Translations under genes and position numbers: made by a program | Source of the DNA: Clostridium sp. DL-VIII | GTDB lineage: Bacteria > Bacillota > Clostridia > Clostridiales > Clostridiaceae | NCBI RefSeq assembly: GCF_000230835.1 | Contig: NZ_CM001240.1 | Location: 6,413,358 to 6,477,357, forward strand | Length of the DNA: 64,000 nucleotides | Direction: 5' to 3' | Shown here: in pieces, positions 55,801 to 64,000 of the stretch | Numbering within the stretch: the first letter of the stretch is position 1 | How the letters are laid out: each line of letters begins with the position of its first letter | Notes under the pieces: model-generated | The model's input: the letters and a program-made list of their open reading frames with translations, nothing else | Database searches by the model: none | Told to the model about the DNA's origin: nothing

Positions 55801-56332
55801 CGCTTCTTACTATTCTCATTCCTCTACCACCACCACCAGCAGCAGCTTTTATCATTACAGGATAGCCACATATTTTAGCGATTTCAATTGCTTCTTCTTC
55901 AGAAGATATAGGTTTTTCTACCCCTGGTATTACCGGAACGCCAACTTCTTTAGACACTATTTTTGATTTAATTTTATCCCCCAATTTTTCCATCATTTCT
56001 GATTTTGGACCTATGAATTCTATACCAGCTTCTTCACATCTTCTAGCGAATTCAGGATTTTCTGATAAGAAACCATACCCAGGATGTATAGCATCCACGT
56101 GTTTCTTAAGAGCAAGGTTTATGATTTCATCAATATTTAAATATGCTTCAACCGGCCCCTTGTTTTTCCCTATTTGATATGCCTCGTGAGCTTTAGTTCT
56201 AAATAGTGAAAACTTATCTTCTTCAGTGTATATAGCCACTGTTCTTATGCCAAGCTCATGACATGCTCTGAAAATTCTTATTGCTATTTCGCCTCTATTA
56301 GCAACCAGTACTCTTTTAAATTTCTTCCCCAA
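52892..56332 (-). CDS. pyc: Pyruvate carboxylase
   Basis: A 1146-aa single-chain pyruvate carboxylase (pyruvate + bicarbonate + ATP to oxaloacetate). Biotin carboxylase domain about 1-450 (KRVLVANRGEIAIRIFRAC, ATP loop KAAAGGGGRGMR), carboxyltransferase about 530-800 (LLTDTTMRDAQQSLMATRVR, the zinc HLHTHDTTG motif), PYC/OADA domain, and C-terminal biotinyl domain with the biotinylated Lys in EAMKMET. It is intact and monocistronic, refilling the TCA branch for aspartate and glutamate synthesis in this anaerobe. Confidence 0.97.
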   Translation of the reverse strand: MGKKFKRVLVANRGEIAIRIFRACHELGIRTVAIYTEEDKFSLFRTKAHEAYQIGKNKGPVEAYLNIDEIINLALKKHVDAIHPGYGFLSENPEFARRCEEAGIEFIGPKSEMMEKLGDKIKSKIVSKEVGVPVIPGVEKPISSEEEAIEIAKICGYPVMIKAAAGGGGRGMRIVRSENELLPSFRNAKNEAKKAFGNDDMFIEKYIEGPKHIEIQVLGDKYGNIVHLYERDCSIQRRHQKVIEIAPALSLTQEKREEICVDALKIAKSVGYRSAGTLEFLVDMHGNHYFIEMNPRIQVEHTITEMVTGIDIVQSQILIAEGYELGSAEVGVHSQDDIQPRGYAIQCRITTEDPANNFSPDTGKIDVYRTGSGFGIRLDGGNGYSGAVISPYYDSLLVKSTAYARTFDDAVRKSIRAIKELTISGVKTNVDFLINVLNNETFKKGECDTNFIANNPQLFDIRPRSDEEYRVLKFIGEKIVNETKGTKKEYDVPDIPAITSVEGLSGTKQILDAEGPEGVVKWIKNQKKLLLTDTTMRDAQQSLMATRVRTQDMKNIAKATAVFGNDLFSLEMWGGATFDTAYRFLKESPWKRLESLRKRIPNVMFQMLVRGANGVGYKNYPDNVIREFIKESAESGIDVFRIFDSLNWLKGIEVSLEEVLKCNKVAEVALCYTGDILDEKRDKYSLEYYVNKAKEIEKMGAHILAIKDMSALLKPYAAKKLITALKNEVSIPIHLHTHDTTGNGVATVLMAADAGVDIVDTTFNGMSGLTSQPALNSIVAALRNTDRDTGIHLSGIQKISDYWDTVRPVYSQFESDLKSGSAEIYKFEIPGGQYSNLKPQVESFGLGHRFNDVKYMYKDVNDMLGDIIKVTPSSKMVGDLAIFMVKNDLTPQNIVEKAKNMAFPDSVVSYFKGMMGQPEGGFPKDLQEIVLKGEEAITVRPGELLPPEDFGKIETYLKEKYKFTPCKKDVISYALYPDVFEAYIKSILEYGDVSRMGSDVFFHGLAEGETSEIEIAEGKTMIVQLVKIGDLDAEGNRTLDFEINGNRREIKIKDKTERIISNSGKDDLSKMADPDNKLEVGASIPGTIIKVLAKEGDSVKEGDSLLVIEAMKMETNIVASTTGTVETVLVSEGQQVKTGELLVKIK

Positions 56333-56642
56333 TTAAAATACAACTCCTTTATTGCTTATTTTTATATATTACATATGAATCATTTCAATTGCGAATAATT
56401 TGAAATACAAAAAATGCAATTTTCACAACTCATAAATTGCCTTAATATAAATTTTACTTGCCTAAAATCGACATAATAGATTATATCATATTTAATCCTA
56501 TTTAACACATATTATTTATATTTTCCATTAATTTTTACATGATTTTTTCTCTGATTTCAATATATTTTTTCCACCAAATATGAAATTTTAAAATTTTTTT
56601 CTTTCATTTTTCTGCATTTATTGAATTTCTATTATAGTAAAT
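56333..56642. other. AT-rich gap upstream of pyc
   Basis: No gene, riboswitch or repeat is recognised; it presumably holds the pyc promoter. Confidence 0.5.
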
Positions 56643-57077
56643 TCATTGCAATTGAGAAGTACAGTTAGGGCATCTTGTCGCATTGATATCAATTTCACTG
56701 CAGCAATATTTACATTTTTTCTTATTATCCGCAGAACTTTCTTCCTTCTTCTTAAACAATTTATTGACTTGCCTAACAGCAATAAAAATAGAAAAGGCCA
56801 CTATTAGAAAATCTATTATATTATTTATGAATAAACCATAGTTTACTGTTGCAACACCAGCAGCTTTTGCTTCCTGAATAGTTTTAAAATTTCCCTTTCC
56901 TAATGTAAAAAATAAATTAGAAAAATCTACTTTTCCAATTAGCAGCCCTACTAATGGCATTATAATATCATTGACCAATGATGTAATTATCTTACTGAAA
57001 GCGCCTCCAATAATAACTCCCACTGCCAAATCAATAATATTTCCTTTCATTGCAAATTCCTTAAATTCTTTAAACAT
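56643..57077 (-). CDS. mscL: Large-conductance mechanosensitive channel MscL with zinc-ribbon tail
   Basis: A 144-aa Msc[31 protein letters not shown] is the signature N-terminus and TM1; TM2 ([17 protein letters not shown]) follows. The usual cytoplasmic helix is succeeded by [20 protein letters not shown], a four-Cys zinc ribbon absent from E. coli MscL. The channel releases solutes on hypo-osmotic shock; the ribbon may stabilise the cytoplasmic bundle or sense metal or redox state. The start follows AGGAGGGG. Confidence 0.92.
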   Translation of the reverse strand: MFKEFKEFAMKGNIIDLAVGVIIGGAFSKIITSLVNDIIMPLVGLLIGKVDFSNLFFTLGKGNFKTIQEAKAAGVATVNYGLFINNIIDFLIVAFSIFIAVRQVNKLFKKKEESSADNKKKCKYCCSEIDINATRCPNCTSQLQ

Positions 57078-57438
57078 CTTATCCCCTCCTTTTTACTTAT
57101 TTATAACTAAACAATTTTGGTCTTAGATTTATGTGGCAGCTTACCAAAATCACATGCCTTTCCACAGGACTTATGAAATTCTCGCTGAAGGATTTCATCC
57201 TTAACTTACCACTTTCAACTCATAACTGATTATATTATCTGTCGGTTTTATTTTTTTATTCTAAAGCACAGTTTAAGATTCATATCTTAAACTCCAGTTA
57301 ATAATCAACAGTTATCAGGTTACTATTTCGGTAAAACTCTTAAGACCTTCTCTTTGTTAAAGCTATATATACACAGTTAGAACAACCTCTAAAATGAGCT
57401 GAATAGACTATCTTTCAACGCTAAAGCATAAAATAAAA
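57078..57438. other. Intergenic stretch upstream of mscL
   Basis: AT-rich with direct AACTCATAACTG-type degenerate repeats near 57222. No gene supported. Confidence 0.45.
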
Positions 57439-57476
57439 AGCGCTTTAAACTTCAGCAATTCTGAGTTTAAAGCACT
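57439..57476 (-). terminator. Terminator of the broken AlbA_2 gene
   Basis: AGCGCTTTAAACTTCAG and CTGAGTTTAAAGCACT pair almost perfectly; the leftward strand continues TTTTTATTTT. Confidence 0.8.
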
Positions 57477-57498
57477 TAGCCCACATATATAATAAAGT

Positions 57499-58732
57499 TT
57501 ATAATTTATAGCATCTACTCTTTTTATCTCCCGAAGCAGTAATTAATTTTTTATTAACAAGCTTCTCAAATATCTTTCGCACTCCTGAAGATGATAATCC
57601 TGTTATCTCCCTTGCCTTCTTATTTGTTATAGTCCCATATTCCTTTAAATAATCAATAATTTTATTTTCAGTTTCATTAAGTTCAGTTATATCAGCTTCA
57701 TAGATACTATTATAACTACTTTCTCTAATTAAATGGTTATTTATCGCTACTTATCGCTACTTTATCGCTACTTTTCCTCTTTATAATTACTTTAAAAAAC
57801 ATTCCTGTCTCAATAAATTCAGGTTCTTCAAGGCCTGCCTCAACACAAGACTTTATAACTCTTTTTATTCCTGTGCCCCATTCCTCTATAAAACCGATTT
57901 CCTTAAAAAATCGTGCAATAATTTTATTTCTTATTTCTGATCTCCCAATTTTAATATCCTCAATATCCAATGTTTTAGCTAAAAAACCTGGAGAAGTTAT
58001 TTCTATTCGATCATCAAATATTGCAAATTTTATATCGGCACCGGATATACTATAGTCTCTATGTACTACAGCATTTGATATTAATTCTCTAATGGCTACA
58101 ATAGGTATCTCATATTCATCTACCCTTTGCAACTCTCCTATTTTACCACTCTTATTAATATGAAATCTTGCAAATTTTATTGCATCTTCCACCTGTTCAT
58201 ATAAAGGTCCTGTTAACTCTTTTTGGTCTATGAATTCTTCAATATCATTTCCCTTAAATCTAGCGCATTTTATCCTTGCATAATCAAATATATTATTGTC
58301 TGTTAATAAAATTAACGCCTTGGTAGCATATTTAATTCCATGTTCTTCTTTTATTAACTTTAAATTTATGAGGTTTTCTTCTTTTAATTTTTTCTCAGTT
58401 AACTTAAAAAAATCACTGTTCAATTTTGAAAAATCTATACTTTCTAAATTGCATTCATATACACATTCTTCATCAAATGAGATATTTCTTTTCTGCCTTT
58501 CAAGTTCCATAATCATTTCTTCATCCGATAATTTGTTTGTTGCTCCAACTCTAATATATGTTCCTTTTAATTTTCCCTTGCTCTTCATATAATACGGTTT
58601 CAAATTCCCCGGAAAAATCTCCACAATTATTAAATTTTTCCCATTTATATTTTCAATATAAATTTCAGGTATTATTGTTGGATAACATGAATCATAAATT
58701 ATATTGGATATTCTATCTGGTATTTCCTGTTT
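57499..58732 (-). pseudogene. Truncated and frameshifted AlbA_2/ATP-binding (RecG-like) regulator
   Basis: The reading frame is open from a stop at 58735-58733 and enters in the middle of an AlbA_2 domain (PDRISNIIYDSCYPTIIPEI, then KPYYMKSKGKLKGTYIRVG), so the domain's N-terminal half is missing; the response-regulator gene now abuts it. An ATPase-like domain follows (RELISNAVVHRDYS, EEWGTGIKRV). At about 57737-57775 an AGTAGCGATAA tandem repeat ends the frame (SSDKVAISSDK, stop). The winged-helix part continues in another frame to 57499 (YLKEYGTITNKKAREITGLS). A GTG-start 295-aa fragment (57737-58624) might still be made. Confidence 0.8.
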
Positions 58733-58758
58733 TTAATTTCTACTGCTCTTACATTAGA

Positions 58759-59562
58759 TTATTGATTCTGTTTTTTGTATTCCTTTATTGATATACCAAT
58801 ATATTTTTTAAACCAATTACTAAAATAATTTGGATCATCAATACCAATCTTCTTTGATACTTCATACGCTTTTGCATTGGAATTCCTAAGCATTTCAGTA
58901 GCTATTGTCACTTTTGTATTCATAATATATTCAGAAAAAGTTTTATCTGTCTTTTCCTTAAATACCCTGCTTAAGTAGCTTGGATTCACATAAAAATAAT
59001 CAGCCACCATTTTTAGCGATAAATCACAATTGGATATATTTTGAACTATAAACCTCTTTATCTGCTCCATATTCAAGGTTTTATTCTCATTATCCTTCTC
59101 ATCATCAAAATCTATTATATTATTGAATTTTATCATCTTTTCTTTAATATTATCATATTGTCTTTTCATAGAATGTTCAGCTAGAATTTCTCTTTTTACC
59201 TTTAATACTGAAGCCCTGAGTTCTTCTTCATCTATGGGCTTAAGTATAAAATCGCTTACTCCAAGCTTTATACTTCTTTTAGCATATTCAAATTCATTAT
59301 AGCCTGTAATTACAATTATTTTAATATCAGGGTATTTCTCAACTATGCCCTTACTCATATCTAAGCCATCTGTAACTGGCATATTAATATCGGTTAAAAT
59401 AATATCCGGATTTTCTCTCCTTATTAAATTCAAACCTTCTGCTGCATTAGAAGCTTCTCCTACTATTTCCATACCAATTTCATTCCAGTCAAGGCAGTTC
59501 TTTATTAGATTTCGAATTAAGTATTCATCATCAATTATCATAATTTTTACTATGCTATCCAT
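58759..59562 (-). CDS. AraC-type response regulator (YesN-like)
   Basis: A 267-aa response regulator: receiver 1-120 (acidic IIDDEY, phosphoacceptor in DIILTDINMP, Lys in DFILKPIDEEEL) and C-terminal AraC HTH (about 165-267; SLKMVADYFYVNPSYLSRVFKEKTDKTFSEY). It follows the YesM-like kinase by 42 bp and the sugar-binding lipoprotein gene, so it probably activates uptake of a carbohydrate in response to that sensor. Confidence 0.9.
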   Translation of the reverse strand: MDSIVKIMIIDDEYLIRNLIKNCLDWNEIGMEIVGEASNAAEGLNLIRRENPDIILTDINMPVTDGLDMSKGIVEKYPDIKIIVITGYNEFEYAKRSIKLGVSDFILKPIDEEELRASVLKVKREILAEHSMKRQYDNIKEKMIKFNNIIDFDDEKDNENKTLNMEQIKRFIVQNISNCDLSLKMVADYFYVNPSYLSRVFKEKTDKTFSEYIMNTKVTIATEMLRNSNAKAYEVSKKIGIDDPNYFSNWFKKYIGISIKEYKKQNQ

Positions 59563-59604
59563 AAATTAATCCACTTCCTTACATTAGTGTTTTGTTTATT
59601 TAAT

Positions 59605-61374
59605 TTACTTCTCAACTTTAGGAATCTTAATTATTATTTTAGTGCCGACATCCTTTTTACTCTCAACAATAAATTCATGTTCGCCGCCATAAAATACTCT
59701 TAATCTTTCTTTTGTAGTTCTTACCCCAATTCCTGTAGTATTGTTTTCAATTATGTTCTTAATTTGTGATTCATCCATACCAGATCCGTTGTCCTCTAAA
59801 GTTAATACAACTCTTTCTTCCTCCTCAAATGTTGATATTTTTATTTTTCCTTTTTCCTTCTTATTTCTAATGCCATGATAGATAGCATTTTCAACCAATG
59901 GCTGCAAAGTTAGTTTTATTATTTTAAAGCTATTGCATTCAGGATCTAAGTCATATTGAGCCTCAAACATATCTTTATATCGTATGCTTTGAATTAGCAA
60001 ATAACTTTTTACAGTTTTTATCTCTTCCTCTACAGTTATTATGTCATTCCCATTATTTAAACTTGTCCTATAAAATCTGCCTAAAGACTTTATCATTTGA
60101 TATATAGTTTTATTTTCTCCTGACAGTGCCAAAGAATTTATAGTATCAAGAGTGTTATATAGAAAATGAGGCTTTATTTGTGACATGAGTAAGTTTAATT
60201 CTGTCTGCCTCTTTAAGGTCTCATCACGCCTTATCTTATCTAGAAGGAGATTAATCTGAGAGATCATGATGTTATATCCATTTTTTAGCTCTCCAACCTC
60301 ATCATTATAGGTTTTTATATTAACTTCATTAAACTCGCCCTTCTTAACATCCTCCATTGATTCACTTAACTTTTTTAAAGGCCTTGTGATAAATTTAGAT
60401 ATAATAATTGAACCAATAACAATTAATATAAAACTTATAATAGTAAAATATATAAGAAACAACTTGGTATAAATAGTCTGCTTAGATAATTCACTATACT
60501 GCATTATAGTAGTTAGTTTCCAATCATAATCTTGAACTTTAATGCTTGATATAATGTAATCTTTCTTGTCCACATTCTCTATTGAAAAGTTCATTTTAGA
60601 ATCCGAATAATCTTCATCTTTTATTCCATTTAATATTTCTGCGCTGTCATCTTGTTTTGTTATTAATTCATCCTTCTCATTTTTTATGATTAGTTTAGTT
60701 CCATACTGCTGACTAAGCTTTAAATTCAAATCATTAAAAGCATTTTCATCTATATTTATAACTAATAATCCAAGCTTCTGACCAGTATTTATATCATTTA
60801 TAACTCTTATAAGCGATACATAATTTTCTCCATCACTCTTAAAAAATCCTCCGCCATTTAATTTTAATATGTATTTACCTCTATTCTCTAGTAACTCATC
60901 ATACCAGTCACTTTCTTTAATTTTTTCAAGGTCAAAATTCTTATAAACGACATTTTCAGAATAATATTTATCACCGTATTCATCTAATATATATATAGAA
61001 GAGATATTTGAATCAAAGTTAGTAAATTGTATTAAATAATTACTTATATTATCATAATCTGTCCTTCCTTTTCCCTGTTCATCAACCTTCCTTAGAGTAT
61101 TTTGAACATTATCACTAGAAATAATCATCTTTGAGACGTTATTTACATTATCTATTATCATATTAGTGTTGGTTTCAGCACTTTCTAATACCTCTGCTGA
61201 ACTTTGCCTCATCTTTTCCAGTGTGTATATAGAGTTTATCTTTTTATACGTAAAATTGAGTATGACTGTTGAAAGCAAAAAGATTATTGAAAAATAAATA
61301 ATAATCTTTACACTTATTTTTAAGTTCAAATATTTATCTTTCCAATTCCTTAAATTCAAAAATTTATCACCCAT
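59605..61374 (-). CDS. YesM-like sensor histidine kinase
   Basis: A 589-aa histidine kinase: TM1 (about 20-40), an extracellular dCACHE-like sensor region (about 45-300), TM2 (about 305-330), HAMP (KFITRPLKKLSESM), His_kinase domain with QIKPHFLYNTLDTINSL (phosphorylated His), and GHKL ATPase (LTLQPLVENAIYHGI, GIGVRTTKERL). This arrangement defines the LytS/YesM carbohydrate-sensing kinases. Its gene starts 16 bp after the binding-protein gene. Confidence 0.93.
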   Translation of the reverse strand: MGDKFLNLRNWKDKYLNLKISVKIIIYFSIIFLLSTVILNFTYKKINSIYTLEKMRQSSAEVLESAETNTNMIIDNVNNVSKMIISSDNVQNTLRKVDEQGKGRTDYDNISNYLIQFTNFDSNISSIYILDEYGDKYYSENVVYKNFDLEKIKESDWYDELLENRGKYILKLNGGGFFKSDGENYVSLIRVINDINTGQKLGLLVINIDENAFNDLNLKLSQQYGTKLIIKNEKDELITKQDDSAEILNGIKDEDYSDSKMNFSIENVDKKDYIISSIKVQDYDWKLTTIMQYSELSKQTIYTKLFLIYFTIISFILIVIGSIIISKFITRPLKKLSESMEDVKKGEFNEVNIKTYNDEVGELKNGYNIMISQINLLLDKIRRDETLKRQTELNLLMSQIKPHFLYNTLDTINSLALSGENKTIYQMIKSLGRFYRTSLNNGNDIITVEEEIKTVKSYLLIQSIRYKDMFEAQYDLDPECNSFKIIKLTLQPLVENAIYHGIRNKKEKGKIKISTFEEEERVVLTLEDNGSGMDESQIKNIIENNTTGIGVRTTKERLRVFYGGEHEFIVESKKDVGTKIIIKIPKVEK

Positions 61375-61389
61375 TTAATCATACCCTCA

Positions 61390-62658
61390 TCAATTTACTT
61401 TCTTCTCCATTTCCTTTGTGAAATCTTCTGGAGTTATTTGACCTCTAAATAGCTTGTTGACTAACTCCTTGTATATATTCCCCTTCTCTTCTCCTAGATA
61501 AATATCTCCATACAAACTATAGGATGCATTTTTCGTTAAGCTTTCCAATTCCTTAGACAGCTTGTCTATATTGCTTCCATCTCCAGTATAATTCCATACT
61601 GGAAGTCCTGAGCCAGCTTCATAATACTTTTTTGAAACAGTTTGAGCTATGAACTTTGCTGCTTTAACTGATTCTTCTTTATATTTTGAGCCATTGCTAA
61701 CCATTAAATAATCCACTGCTCCACCTAAGAACTCATTTTTATTTCCTTCAGCATCCTTCATTATTGGGAATTCCTTAACCATTACATTTTCCCTTACAGA
61801 AGGATCTGCATTTCTCAATTCACCAATAAACCAATTTCCAGTGAAATACATAGGTATTTCGCCTTTTTTAAAGAGATCTTCTGACTCATCCCGCGTAAGA
61901 TCCAATGCTGATTCGTTAAAGGCTTTAAGATCTACTAATTCCTTAAACCTATATGCTGCTTTTAATATTGTGTCATTTCTGTCACTGCCTGTATGGAAGT
62001 CACTTGCCCCGCCTATTCCGCCTTCCCGCAAGGCCAGCATATCATAGTAAAACATTCCGGTCCAGGTATCCTTTTCTCCCACTAATATAGATGCTATTCC
62101 TTTCTTTTTAAACGCTTTAACTGCCTCTAAAAACTCATCATAATTATCTGGTATTTTAATACCAGCATCAGCAAAAAGCTTTGTGTTGCAATAAAACGTC
62201 CCAATAGATAAGGTCATTGGCAGTCCATATACATTATTATCATAGGTCACACTATTAAGCATTCCCTTGTTGATGTTACTTTTCGTATCTTCATCCATAT
62301 ATTCATTTAAATTTAGTACTTCTCCAGATTCTATGAAAGGTTTGCTGAAGCCTCCACCCCAGGAATAAAATATATCTGGCAGTTCATTTACCGCAAAAGC
62401 TGTCTTTATCTTAGCTTTATATCTCTCATTCTCTACAGCTTCAACCTTAATTTGTACATTAGGGTTTTCCTTATTCCATTCTTCCACAGTGTCCTGAAGT
62501 ATCTTTCCATTAGCATCATTTGAAGTTTGTGACCATATGTGCCACATGGTCAATGTTATCTTTTCCTTATTTTCCGTATCACTTTTATAACTCGAAGAAC
62601 ATCCGCTTAAATTAAATAAGAATATTACCATTATAAAAAATATAAGTAGTCTTCTCAA
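61390..62658 (-). CDS. Sugar-type ABC solute-binding lipoprotein
   Basis: A 422-aa SBP_bac_1 protein. The start is TTG at 62658, 6 nt after AGGAGGG; the upstream ATG reading (62733) has no site and a poor signal. The signal peptide LRRLLIFFIMVIFLFNLSGC has lipobox LSGC. The mature part has the family TLTMWHIWSQ, LPDIFYSWGGGF and GTFYCNTKLFADAGI segments. No permease or ATPase genes adjoin it. It may instead present sugar to the neighbouring YesM-like kinase and MCP as a sensory binding protein. Confidence 0.85.
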   Translation of the reverse strand: MRRLLIFFIMVIFLFNLSGCSSSYKSDTENKEKITLTMWHIWSQTSNDANGKILQDTVEEWNKENPNVQIKVEAVENERYKAKIKTAFAVNELPDIFYSWGGGFSKPFIESGEVLNLNEYMDEDTKSNINKGMLNSVTYDNNVYGLPMTLSIGTFYCNTKLFADAGIKIPDNYDEFLEAVKAFKKKGIASILVGEKDTWTGMFYYDMLALREGGIGGASDFHTGSDRNDTILKAAYRFKELVDLKAFNESALDLTRDESEDLFKKGEIPMYFTGNWFIGELRNADPSVRENVMVKEFPIMKDAEGNKNEFLGGAVDYLMVSNGSKYKEESVKAAKFIAQTVSKKYYEAGSGLPVWNYTGDGSNIDKLSKELESLTKNASYSLYGDIYLGEEKGNIYKELVNKLFRGQITPEDFTKEMEKKVN

Positions 62659-62757
62659 AATCGTCCCTCCTAGCAAATGACAATGCTTAACTATTCGCAA
62701 AGTTAATAAAATACAACTACACAAACAATTCAAAATATTGGTTGTTTACTTACCTAG

Positions 62758-64000
62758 TTAAATATTGAATTTATTTACAATATCATTTAACCTTAAAGCT
62801 AATTCAGTTTGACTCTGTGCATTAATAGAAATCTGCGCTACTCCAGAGGCCACTTCATTTACACTGCTTAATATATTTTCAGAATTATTCTTAGACTGCT
62901 CTATGTTTGATGCAAACGCCCCCATCGTATCGTTTACATTGTTGATGCTTTTATTTACTATTTCAACCATCGTAGCAATTTTTTCTGACATTATATTTAT
63001 AAATTTAGCATCACTTTCATAACTTTTACTTGATTCTATCATAAATTTATAGTCATTATATACATTTTTCTCTATATAATACAAAATTCCTTTAGAACTT
63101 TCTGACAATTCATTATACACGTTTTTTATCTCTTTAACAATTTCATTAATACCACCTATGGTTGATATAGACTCATCAGCTAATTTTCCTACTTCATCTG
63201 CAACCACTGAAAAACCTTTCCCAGCCTCTCCCGCTCTAGCCGCTTCTATACTTGCATTTAGTGCCAAAAGATTCGTCTGCGATGAAATATTAATAATAGC
63301 TCCTGCCAGAGTTTCTATTTCCTTTACTATAGTTCCTCTCTCTATTGCTTCCTTAATTTTCTTATTCTTTTCCTCATATATATCCTTTGACAACTGCTGA
63401 GACGTTTCACTTTTTTCCATAATAACACTGGATTTAGATTTTATCTCCATTGACTTTTCCACTTCTTGATTTACTATTCCAGATAAATTGCTTATGTTTT
63501 CATCAATTTTCTTGATTGATGAAATAACCTCTCCTGTCGATGAATTTGTCTCCACAGCTCCTGCTGCTATCTCCTTTGTAGATTGATTTATGTAAGAAAG
63601 CTTAGAGCTTATCTCCTGTACTGACGCAGTTAATTCTTCAGAAGAAGCTGACAGCTCAGCTGAATTATCTAATATTAATTTTATTAATCTTTTTACATTT
63701 TGCAGCGCTGAATTAAGGGCAGCTCCAGTCTCTGAAAATTCATCCTTTCCTTCAACTGCAATTTCCTCAGAAAAATTATACTGTGCCAGATTGCCAGCAT
63801 AATTTTTTATTTTCCTTAATGGTACTGTTATATTCCTTGTCATAATTATGCCTAAAATTAAAGTACAAATTAATCCTATACCTATAAAAGCCATTATTTG
63901 TATCTCTACCTTATTGTACGAGTCCATGTTACTGTTATTTTCTTCTTTTGCCTTTATTGAGCTATATTCCAATAGCTTAGTTAAAGATGCAGCAACATTG
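62758..64000 (-). CDS. Methyl-accepting chemotaxis protein, 5' end beyond the window
   Basis: At least 413 residues of an MCP; the frame is open to the window edge, so the true start lies outside. One TM ([21 protein letters not shown]), a HAMP domain ([16 protein letters not shown]) and the signalling hairpin ([29 protein letters not shown]) are present. The preceding segment should be the sensor domain's end. It lies upstream of the sugar-binding lipoprotein gene and may take its signal from it. Confidence 0.92.
   Translation of the reverse strand, partial: NVAASLTKLLEYSSIKAKEENNSNMDSYNKVEIQIMAFIGIGLICTLILGIIMTRNITVPLRKIKNYAGNLAQYNFSEEIAVEGKDEFSETGAALNSALQNVKRLIKLILDNSAELSASSEELTASVQEISSKLSYINQSTKEIAAGAVETNSSTGEVISSIKKIDENISNLSGIVNQEVEKSMEIKSKSSVIMEKSETSQQLSKDIYEEKNKKIKEAIERGTIVKEIETLAGAIINISSQTNLLALNASIEAARAGEAGKGFSVVADEVGKLADESISTIGGINEIVKEIKNVYNELSESSKGILYYIEKNVYNDYKFMIESSKSYESDAKFINIMSEKIATMVEIVNKSINNVNDTMGAFASNIEQSKNNSENILSSVNEVASGVAQISINAQSQTELALRLNDIVNKFNI

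Overview
The window is very AT-rich and uses strong AGGAGG-type ribosome binding sites. It carries a large (about 269 nt) SRP RNA gene, bofA, a Spo0E-like peptide, a rubrerythrin-like protein, choline-binding-type cell-wall repeats and the dnaX-ybaB-recR-DUF2508-bofA block. This points to an anaerobic spore-forming Clostridium sensu stricto; a solventogenic species such as C. beijerinckii is a guess. It is a chromosomal segment with an accessory left third and a housekeeping right two-thirds.

1-9.7 kb: a Tn7-like transposition operon read leftwards, in the order serine resolvase, tnsA, tnsB, tnsC, tniQ. Genes overlap or nearly abut, which suggests translational coupling. Beyond tniQ lies the 5' end of a DUF262 (GmrSD-type) gene, probably cargo or a neighbour. 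The TnsA-like protein keeps the family Glu and Lys but has Thr where the catalytic Asp is expected, and a resolvase leads the operon. Together these suggest replicative transposition with cointegrate resolution. Upstream lie a perfect 10-bp inverted repeat (candidate res site), about 600 bp of tandem ~266-bp repeats with three long palindromes, and a superfamily 2 helicase gene.

10-23.9 kb: an accessory region. Three small secreted cell-wall-binding proteins and a lipoprotein sit beside an AgrC/AgrA-like two-component pair, with no AgrB or AgrD visible. Next come a two-OB-fold zinc protein, a divergent Xre pair, an array of ~137-bp hairpin repeats ending in a Spo0E-like peptide gene, three unrecognised leftward genes, and an Xre regulator. 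That regulator faces them across a mirror-image double promoter full of TTGACA-type operators.

23.9-43.5 kb: DUF1015 and serA, an M32 carboxypeptidase, the oppBCDFA operon (with a good promoter and a cre-like palindrome in its leader), a small Cys-rich protein, an M13 peptidase, a CHAP/SH3 cell-wall hydrolase, bofA, DUF2508, recR, ybaB and dnaX.

43.9-64 kb: a LytTR/DUF3021 pair, thyA-folA and an FAH-family enzyme on the plus strand, SRP RNA, a rubrerythrin-like protein, a FluC-type fluoride channel, a DUF1461 membrane protein that seems to start at ATT, CheX and CheY-CheX proteins, an AI-2E-type permease, pyruvate carboxylase, and MscL with a zinc-ribbon tail. The window ends with a decayed AlbA_2/wHTH gene broken in a short tandem repeat, a YesMN-type two-component system with a sugar-binding lipoprotein, and a methyl-accepting chemotaxis protein cut by the window edge.
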